Assembly (NCBI GenBank): GCA_031472005.1
Contig: PZJY01000005.1
Location: forward strand, 248,001-312,000
DNA: 64,000 nt
Source of the DNA: Tetracladium setigerum
Taxonomy: Eukaryota > Ascomycota > Leotiomycetes > Helotiales
Direction of reading: 5' to 3'
Shown piece by piece: positions 56,201 through 64,000 of this stretch. The position numbers were made by a program, and so were the translations under genes. Below the pieces are notes generated by a model. The model saw only the letters and a list, made by a program, of their open reading frames with translations, was not told the origin of the DNA and ran no database searches. Position 1 is the stretch's first letter, and each line of letters opens with the position of its first letter.

Positions 56201-59200
56201 ACGAGGTCTTTCGATATCGGCTCGTAGACTTTCAATTCCTTCTCTCATCGCATTAATGATATCCTCCTTGTCGGTGTCTTTCTTGACGATATCACGGGGC
56301 TTCTCAATATCTGCCTTCAAGCTTTGAATTCCTTCCCTCATGGCTTCAATTATTTCTTCCTTGTCATAAGAACTGCTGCCTCCACGAACAATGGATGTGG
56401 CCATAGTCTCGCGAAGGTGCTCGAATTCGCCTTGGACTGCCTCAAGTGAGCTGGTGGAACCCTTTGTAAGAAGCAGCTCCATTTCGGTTCGAAGGGATTC
56501 GAAATTGTCCCGAACAGTTTCCAGAAGTTCATCTTTTGCGGCAACATTGGCGGCTGTGTCAACGTAGCTCTCGATATCAGCGCGAAGTCTCTCGAGACCA
56601 TCTTTATGTGCGTCCAAAAGTTGTTCCGTATCTCTTCCGTTGGCAGCAACATTTTGCTTAGCTTCGTCCGAAACAGCTCTGAACTCGGTGCGCATGGAAT
56701 CCAATATCTCGTGCAATCTATCCACGACTTCTTGATTGAAACCATCGCCCATTGGTGTATCTCTGAGTCCGGCTTTAACAGCATCAAAGACATCGTCGCG
56801 ACTGAGGCTGCCGCCAACATTTGTGGAAAGGGCAGTGGTGTTTGCTGCATTGGCTGTAAAATCGAAGGACTCAAGACCTTCCTTGACAGCGTCCAGCACA
56901 TCATGCCGGGTGATTCCATCATCGACATCTCTCGAACTGGTTGCAGGCGCATTGACCGGAAAGTCAAAAGAATCGAGGACTTCCCTGACAGCATCCGTGA
57001 CATCATGTCTTGTAAGGGTATCATCAATGCTTCTAGTAAGTGCAGTTGTGTTTGCTGCATTGGCTGCGAAGTCGAAATTTTCAAGACTTTCTTTAACGGC
57101 ATCTAGCACAATATGTCGGGTAATGCTATCGTCAATATCTCTTGAATTCGTTGCAGGTGCATTGACTGGGAAGTCAAAAGATTCGAGGACTTCCCTGACG
57201 GCGTCTATGACATCGTGTCTTGTCAGGCCATCGTTAATGCCTCGAGTAAGTGCAGTTGTATTTGCTGCATTGGCTGCAAAGTCAAACGTATTCAGGCCTT
57301 CCTTGAGGGCGTCCAATACATCATGTCTGGTGAGGCCGTCATCAATATCTCTGGAGTTTGTTACATTGACTGGGAAGTCGAAGGTTTCGAGAACTTCCCT
57401 GACGGCATCGAGGACATCGTGTCTCGTGAGACCATCATCAACAGTTCTGGTAAGTGCGGTGGCATTCCCTGAATTGGCGGCAAAATCAAAGGAATCGAGG
57501 CATTCTTTGAGTGCTTCCAATACGTCATGTTTGGTGAGGTTGTCCTCAAGGTCCCGATTTGCAGAGAGTACACCTGCAAAGTCGAATGCCTGGATGCCTT
57601 CATGGACAGCATCTAAGATCTCATCTCGAGTGATCGCGTCATCGTTATCGCGTGGTGCGGGCGCCGCATTGACGTTGAAACCGAAGGTATGAAGTCCCTC
57701 CCTGACTGCACCAAGCATATCGTCTCTTGTGAATTCCGGACCAAGTGGTTCCTGTGGTGGAGCCGAAGGAAACTCAAATTCCTCTAGACATTCACGTACA
57801 GCGTCGAGGATCTCTTCCCGTGACAAGCTAGCTTCTGTCTCGACCTTGGGAGGTGAAAAGTGCTTCAGACCCTCCACAACAGCAGTAAAAACTTCCTCTC
57901 GCGTTGCGCCAACATCTCTTGAATTGTCTTGAGGTGCATATTGCTGGATTCCTTCCTTGATACAAGCGAGGAGTTCATCTCTCTCGAGACCAAATTGTTG
58001 GATTTCGATTTCTGGCTTGTAATTCTCCCAGGCCTCCCTGACGGCTTCAATGATGTCTTCTTTCTCCAGTGCCGGAGAATCTTCGTTTTGGTCCTTTTCG
58101 TGAATTGCTGTTCGTACTGCAGTGTAAATTTCCTGGTAATCAACCGTTGTGCGAGCAGAGGCTGCTGATGAACGGCGGTTCTCACGAACAAGGTTGTCCA
58201 TTTGCTGCTTTAATTCATGAAGACCATCCTGTACAATGCGAGCAACGCTATCTGCTTCGACCTTAACATCTTCCGCAGACTCTGCTTGTGACTTGTGAGA
58301 TTCGTCTAGCTTGCGACCAATTTCGCGTCCCATACCCAAGACTTCGCCTCTAAGTTCCCGGACCAGAGCCTTCACTTCTGCGGTAAGTCCACCGCCTTGA
58401 GCAACACTGTCTTTGACGCTTCGGATAATCTTGAGGATGTCTTCAGAAAGGACATCAGACCCACGAGCTTCGCTAGATTGTCGGACATTCTCCTTGTTGC
58501 CTCCTGACTGAAGAAGAGCCCCGACCCGTTGTGTCATTGGCCCAGCCTTAGGGGGGTCGAACTCGAGTTCTAATCGCGGAGCTTCATCGAAGCTAAAGTG
58601 ACGCGTTCTGGTGCCACCCTCACCACCGCCATTCTGAGTTACCACGTCCTGGGATTCAGAATTTTGTTTGATGATTTGGAGTAGTTCGTCAAGCTTCTTT
58701 GCAGTGGAAACTCCTTCCTCTGAAAGACTATTTGCGACTTCCGTCAGGCGTACAACAAGAAGTTCCTGCCCTTCCTTTGTCCCCATCTCCCGAAGAATCT
58801 TCTCCAGTAGAGCAATAGTCGCACCTCCCTCATGCAAATAAGAGCCAGGGCTTGCAACTGAATCTCTGTCGATTGAAGCTCCAAAGCTATTGGGACTTGG
58901 GATTCGAGGAAGGACGAAAGGCTTCATGCTCCTAGCGTTTGGTGGGGTTTGGTTGTTGTGTGCTTTGTTGTCAAGGAACAATCCCCCTCGATCATAGGCA
59001 ATACCGCTACTGGATCTCGAAGTAGTGTCCGACAGGTTGTTGACCAATTCCCGCAAACTCTTCCGAATGTCTTCATCTCGAGCATTTGTTGCCTCCTTTA
59101 GGCTCACCAGGTCTGTTGCGTTGTCTCTGCTGCGCCGGTTAAGGTTTGCCATTTCTTTTGCTAGATTTGAAGCAATGTTTGTCAAGTCCAGGATCTGTAC

Positions 59201-59987
59201 CGAGATCGCATCGAACGACTGTGGCGTGCGAACCAGCGCAGTGGATCCATTTGTGACATCTGCAAGGGGAGCTTCAACCTCTCTGCTCGCGATATTCTGT
59301 AGAGCCAGCAGAGTCGCCGATTGTGGAGGTGCATTTTCACCGAGGATACTTTGATGCGGTCGTCTCAAAGAGGGTCTGACGTTTGCCAGCTCTAATTTTG
59401 GTGTTTCCTTGCAACTTGGAGTAGGTGTTGCCGATCGACTCATCGATTCCTTGTCGATCTTCTCGGGGGAATGTGGTATTTCAATCTCCCTGGATATTCG
59501 CGGACTTGATTGTCTGGTTGGACTTCGTTCTGGTGATCTTGTTGAATTGAATGTTGATCCTCCCTCCAGAAGACTACTCATATCTCTAACGCTGCCAGAA
59601 TGTAAAGACTGCATTCTCTTATGTGCTGCACCCTTGATCAGAGAGCGCTCTGGGGAGTGTTCGGGATTCCTCAGCGGAGGGTTGATCATGTATTGACTTT
59701 CTCTCGCCTTCTCAGTCAGAGCGGCATGCGCAGATTTTATGGCACTCGATGTATTCGGTCGAGAGGCAACAACTGGGGATGATGGGTTCATAGGTAGTGG
59801 AGGAGGTGCGCGATCAGGATCAGAGCTGTCCCACCTGCAAAAAGCCGGATTAGCAAACGGTCGCCGTGACACTGGATCAATTAACCCACATAGGAACAAG
59901 GGCTCGTCCGGTATCTGAGGATGAAGAGTGCTGATGCTTTAAAAAGCGCTCGCTATCGACCGAGCCATCTCGTTCTACGGAAGGCAT
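53270..59987 (-). CDS. Giant coiled-coil protein with alternating tandem repeats
   Basis: Two exons (59890-59987 and 53270-59834; 55-nt intron, donor GTGGGT) give 2220 aa with no frame break. The start MPSVERDGSVDSERFLKHQ leads to a Pro-rich PMWDSSDPDRAPPPLPMNP block and SPERS/SPTR phosphosite-like stretches (about 30-230). A tandem array (about 658-1065) of roughly 36-residue units follows, built on LTRHDVLDAVREVLETFDFP and the alternate DALKEGLNTFDFAANAAN. Then come more diverged EEIIEAMREGIQSL units, a Pro8 stretch, and long heptad coiled coils to about residue 1950 (RLAQKESVEAVV, LRIRREELHAMEARAEGLE). A Ser/Arg-rich, then acidic, C-terminus ends it. It looks like a structural scaffold of the cell cortex, septum or cytoskeleton. 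Similar large ascomycete proteins are often auto-named chromosome segregation ATPases, but there is no ATPase motif here. Confidence 0.88.
56740..57960 (-). repeat. In-gene tandem repeat, two alternating unit types
   Basis: About ten to eleven units of roughly 105-115 bp lie within the coiled-coil gene. Over the central part (about 56840-57480) they alternate between an A type (…REVLE.FDFPVNAPAT.SRDIDD) and a B type (…KEGLE.FDFAANAANTTALTR), so the higher-order period is about 222 bp. Adjacent A-B pairs are much alike at DNA level, pointing to fairly recent expansion. Confidence 0.85.
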
Positions 59988-60955
59988 CGTTGCGAGCGTG
60001 TTGAGGAAATATCGAGGGGAATGGTGGATGTGCGCGAACGCCGGGCACAAATTCGTGAAAGCAGACCAGTAAAGAGGAAATTGGGGGTTGCGAGAAGATG
60101 TTTGTAGGATATTTCGCCAAAGAATTGGTGTCTCGGAGGTTGTGGTGTGGATGGGATGGAATGCGACTTTAAGCGTCCCTCAACTCCTAATGACGAGATG
60201 TCTTCGAAGATTCCCGTGTTTACCTTTTTGTTTACATTCGAGCTTTCGAGTCTCGTGGACCAATCAGGCAGCGACACCGTTTTTGGGCGCGAGCAACCAA
60301 TCTGCCCTTCTGATTGGCCAAGCCGCTCGCTTTTTCAGCCCAAGCGCCGACTGACCTCATCAACACAGAACACAGCACCCACTCAAGTCCACCTCACGAC
60401 GCCATCTTTCGTTATTGATGTTACTTCGTACTCCTCACAATTTCCTTCAATCATTCTACTACACGTTGCAATACAGAAAGAAATCCGATTGTGCGCATGA
60501 TCACCACATCTATTGTCAATATCCAATCTTGGCAATTTAAGTAGTCTGCGGCTTTTTGCAGCTTTCCGTCCCCTAATATTTAGCATGATATGGAGAAAAC
60601 CAGAACACAGTGTGTCCATGAGCCATTCCGATTTCTTTTGTCTGAAAATTGAGGTATTCCATGAAGTATCTGCCATGCAATCGGCGTCTTCCCATCCTTT
60701 CGAAAGGTTCGACTGTCAACGACAGAAAGTCGCGTGTACCACGACTTGCGGGTGTCGAAGCAAAGGAGAAGATTGCAATGGTACTCCAAGCTATGCACAT
60801 CTTTCCTACTCCTCAATGCAATCATTTCAGGAATCTCTTCTTTTACCCTGCCAATTTTGATCTTTTACTCCAAAGAGTCTGTTGAAAATTGTATTTTACT
60901 ATATTTCTATTGCACCTCGCACCTCCATCCGAGTATCTGTCTTTCATTTCCAGTT
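59988..60955. other. Intergenic, promoter of the coiled-coil gene
   Basis: Upstream of the giant coiled-coil gene (-) and downstream of the MFS gene (-). Open frames here overlap on both strands and none has family features; I see no gene. Confidence 0.4.
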
Positions 60956-62678
60956 TCAAAAGACTGTTTTAGATCGCGCTCTAATTGACTCCCCAAATTT
61001 CAAGGCATACCAGATCATCGGCATCATAGCCAAAGACAAACCAGCCAACAGTGTATTTCCCCAACCAACTCCAAGCGTAGCGTACATTCTTGGACCACAA
61101 AGTGGCAGAACCGCACCTCCCAAACTCCGAAGTACCGTATTCGCAGCAGTGGCGCTGGCTGCATACGTTGTGAACGCATCGAGAAGATAAACGCCCACCG
61201 GCATGAAAACAGCTATCACGCCAAAGCCGATTATTACAGTCCCGATAACTGGAGCAATCCAGTGAACCTTGTACTCGGCCGTCCATCCATATATGAGCAA
61301 TCCAATAGGAACGCAGGCTGCACCTGGCACGAGGGGCGGTAGGCGGTATTCTGGCTTCATCTCGCGTCCTTTAGCCATTCTCTTGACCAGCCAGTCGGAC
61401 ACTCTGCTCAAAACGAGGATTCCCATAAACTGACCAAGCCCAAAGCCAAGGTAAACCAACCCAACGTTCTTATCCATACCATAGCGGCTCTTGAACATGG
61501 GTGTAATAGTAGTAAACAAGAGGTACAAAATGCCGTACGCGGTAGCTGTGAGAATTGAAAGTCCAAGAATGATGGGTGACAGAAACAGCATTCTGATTGG
61601 GCGTACGATCGATGTCCAGAACACCTCCTTGGAAGATTGGGATGATTTTCGCGCTGCCACGAGTTTCTGATTGCCTGTTTCCTTTCGAAGTCGATGGACC
61701 TTGCGTTCCAAGAGCACCGGTGCGTACGTTTCGCGCAGAAGAATGATAGCCATGGCGAAAACAACGCCAGTCTACTAAGTCATCAGTACGTCTTTACAAC
61801 TTAAAATCCAAAGAGATCATTTGCCTACCGCCATCATGAGTATCCAAAAGTCCCAACGCCAACCAAGCGCCCTCGAGATATAACTCCCAGCCACTGGCCC
61901 AACAGATGGCCCAAGCAGCACAGGAAGCGTCCAATACGCCATAACCCTCCCCCGATGTTCCTGTGCGAAGAGATCCGAAACCGTACTGGGACCCAGAGTG
62001 AGAGGACATGCTCCGCAAAGGCCAGTCAGGAAACGAAATATAATAAGCATGGGCATGCTTGAGGACTTGGCCACCCGAGGGTGGTCAGAAGGAAGAGCAT
62101 GGTGCAGGAATGGTAGAGCATAATCCTTCCGTAGATCTCACTCAGTGGCGCGATGACGAGTGGGCCGAAGGCATAGCCTAGTAGGTAGATGGAAACTGCG
62201 AATGAGCCCAGATCTGCGTTGGTGGTGTTCATCTCTTTCATCACCTCGATTGTACTGGGTGCGAACATCGAGGAAGCAAATGGTCTGTGATGGTTTGTCA
62301 TGTCAGCGCGTTCCTTTTTCGTCAACTACCCGACTCGTTCAGAGAGAAGGAGTCTGGGACGAGGGGCACCGCAAAGATGCGATGAGCGACGTACGTCAGC
62401 AGTGTCAAGATGGAGACCGTCAAGACATTCGTCCATTTCTTCTTCGACGACCAATTCGAAGGCATCTCAGGATCTAGTGGTCCGTCCCAATCGACTATAT
62501 CGCTGTCTGTGATTTTGGCTACATTTTCGTGCTCGTGCGATGTGTTGTCCGTTCCTAGTCCTTTCTCGATATCATGGCTTTCCATTCGCTTTTCCACAGA
62601 CTCGTTATCTTCTGATGTTGGCGTGGAGGAATCTGCGTGAAAGTGATCTCCCTGATCACTGATAGGACCTTTCGCCAT
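60956..62678 (-). CDS. MFS multidrug/polyamine-type transporter (DHA1)
   Basis: Exons 62395-62678, 61829-62284 and 60956-61771, with introns of 110 and 57 nt, give 518 aa. The hydrophilic N-terminus ends in DPEMPSNWSSKKKW, the marker that precedes helix 1 in the fungal DHA1 drug/H+ antiporters. SSMFAPSTIEVMKEM, SIYLLGYAFGPLVIAPLSEIYG (motif A-like), FRFLTGLCGACPLTLG, then HRGRVMAYWTLPVLLGPSVGP (motif C-like), follow. The second half holds six more helices. The frame breaks once at CCC 62074-62076 (GGG in the gene), inside the helix after FLLTTLG. One added G restores it and all exon phases. Likely a plasma-membrane efflux pump; the substrate is unknown. It is divergent from the oxidoreductase at 63245 across about 570 bp. 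Confidence 0.9.
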
Positions 62679-63244
62679 GTTCGTACAATAGGTATGTCAA
62701 AAAGACTCGAAGACGATACTCTCAAGATGAAAGTCGCTTGCAGTTGGAGACCAGGCCATTGGGAATGCCATTCCCTTTAATCATTTCAAGAAGATTCTTC
62801 CTCCACGCTCGTGGGCACTTCGGAGCTAGGAAGACGGACATAAAGAGGAGGGGCGAGAAGAACAAGCAGTCATTTGAGGCGGGCTAGTAATATTATGCCC
62901 CCATCCCCGTCTCTTTTCCCCGTTACTCTTCACAGACGAGATATCCCGGACGACGATCATCTCCCAAGAGGCTAGCTTGGCTCGACAAAGTTGTTAACTC
63001 CCCGACCCATGCAAATCTGGTCGGCTATCGGGTATCTTCCCCGACCCCCAACTTACCGGTCTTGGCAGTTACCAGGAGTGGGAGTCGGGGATAGACTTCT
63101 CAAGGTGTTATGTTCAGTTGATTTATCGGTAGAATAACATTTCATGGGAATTCACAATCTCCCATACTCTACGGATAGATTTCGATATCTACACTATACC
63201 ATCGTGCTATTCACCCACCCACCCGAACCATCCCCAACTTCATC
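62679..63244. promoter_or_regulatory. Divergent promoter region, MFS / oxidoreductase
   Basis: 566 bp between the start codons of two divergent genes. It contains palindromic-looking CCCCGACTCCC/GGGAGTCGGGG words near 62995-63090 (CTCCCCGACCC, CCCCGACCCCC, GGAGTCGGGGAT), which could be binding sites for a zinc-cluster regulator. That role is inference. Confidence 0.45.
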
Positions 63245-64000
63245 ATGATCCCAAAACCCTCAAACTAGGCATAATCGGCTACGGCAACTCAGCAAAGAAC
63301 TTCCACCTCCCCTCATCAAAGCCATTCCCACCATCTCAATCCACGCAATCGTCCAACGCACATCTCCTCATCCAAATGCCCAACCAGGAGAACATTGTAC
63401 CATCGACTTCCCCCAAGCGAAACACTACAACAACATCGACGACTTCTTCGCCGATGCCGAAATTGATCTAGTGTTGGTAGCGGTAGCTGCTATGCACTAC
63501 GAGTATGCAAAGCGGGCCCTCCTTAGCGGCAAACATGTTGTTGTTGAAAAGCCATTCACGACGACGAGTCTGCAGGCAGATGAGCTTGTTGAGTTAGGCA
63601 AACGTGTAAATAAAATCGTTACGGTGTATCATAGTACGTCACGATCCCGTTCATGAAACTCATGGTCGTGCCAGCATGGCAGCATAAGATATCTTTGCTC
63701 AATGCTGATGATACCGGGATGACTAGATCGACGCTACGATGGTGATTTCCTAACTGCAAAACATCTAATCACCAGCCAAGTATTAGGAGAAATCGTCGAA
63801 TTCGAGACGCACTTCGATTGGGATGATCCAGGCTGGCCAGCAACCCACCAAGACCAATACATCCCTGGAACGGGAATGCTATTCGGATTGGGTGCGCACA
63901 CAGCCGATCAGGTTCTTCATCTTTTCGGCCGTCCCGAAACCGTCTTTGCTGCTTTCAAAGCCCATCGAGCTCGCGGTAGTGCGATAGATGACTGGCATAC
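63245..64000 (+). CDS. GFO/IDH/MocA family NAD(P)-dependent oxidoreductase (partial, 3' end off window)
   Basis: The N-terminal Rossmann fold reads KLGIIGYGNSAKNFHLP, and the active-site block is ALLSGKHVVVEKPF, with the EKP motif whose lysine is catalytic in the family. Exon 1 ends at 63633, a 93-nt GT-AG intron runs to 63726, and exon 2 (NRRYDGDFLTAKHLI, GTGMLFGLGAHTADQVLHLF) runs off the window. Two one-base deficits break exon 1: in or beside CCC 63250-63252 right after the start (an A run follows, so the missing base could be C or A), and at CCCC 63309-63312 in HLP|LIK. Adding one base at each gives an exon of correct phase. Such enzymes oxidise or reduce sugars, inositols or their derivatives. 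It is divergent from an MFS transporter; together they may be a small catabolic or detoxification pair. Confidence 0.88.

Noticed and set aside
56736..57692. 318-codon plus-strand frame opposite the coiled-coil gene
   Set aside because: It is the antisense shadow of the tandem repeat; the minus-strand frame has the clear protein repeats and uninterrupted length.

Overview
The window looks like chromosomal DNA of a filamentous ascomycete (Pezizomycotina; possibly Leotiomycetes, but that is a weak guess). The signs are short GT-AG introns of about 44-140 nt with CTAAC/CTGAC-like branch sites, a dispersed 5S rRNA gene of the filamentous-fungus type, HET-domain genes, a PTH11/rhodopsin-like receptor, a DMATS-type prenyltransferase, small Kex2-processed secreted proteins, and CT-rich promoters with many microsatellites.

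Layout. 1-7.0 kb: a small unknown gene (+) and a phosphoinositide phospholipase C (-). 7.0-16.4 kb: about 9 kb with no gene I can support, full of short tandem repeats. 16.4-25 kb: a cysteine-rich type I membrane protein (-), a gene relic, a DMATS-type aromatic prenyltransferase (+) and a dynamin-like GTPase (-). 25.3-27.5 kb: a 351-bp PIF/Harbinger-type MITE with a TTA target duplication, a degenerate tandem repeat, and a head-to-head pair of truncated genes (ankyrin, FAD oxidoreductase). 29.4-31.5 kb: two small secreted proteins, one beta/gamma-crystallin-like and one with eight cysteines in a 50-residue mature peptide. 32-38 kb: AT-rich ground with ankyrin and other relics, a 5S rRNA gene and a small membrane/coiled-coil ORF. 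38.2-42.3 kb: a secreted protein and a divergent pair of unknown genes with only 77 bp between their start codons. 43-51.7 kb: accessory ground with two HET genes broken by nonsense codons, a receptor-like membrane protein, a sirtuin scrap and a Ty3/gypsy integrase scrap. 53.3-60 kb: a 2220-aa coiled-coil protein with an alternating tandem repeat. 61-64 kb: an MFS transporter divergent from a GFO/IDH/MocA oxidoreductase cut by the window edge.

The strongest cross-window signal is technical or regulatory. Five otherwise well-conserved genes (the unknown gene at 1 kb, PLC, the dynamin-like gene, MFS, GFO/IDH) are broken seven times by a one-base deficit. Six of the seven sit in or beside a run of three to five G or C; the first GFO/IDH break lies between a C run and an A run and could be in either. 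All are in the same direction, and restoring one base makes every spliced reading frame close exactly. The simplest reading is systematic homopolymer under-calling in the assembly. RNA-level insertion or -1 frameshifting is the exotic alternative. Genes described here as interrupted are therefore probably intact in the organism, whereas the two HET genes carry substitutions (Gln codon to stop) and look truly degenerate.
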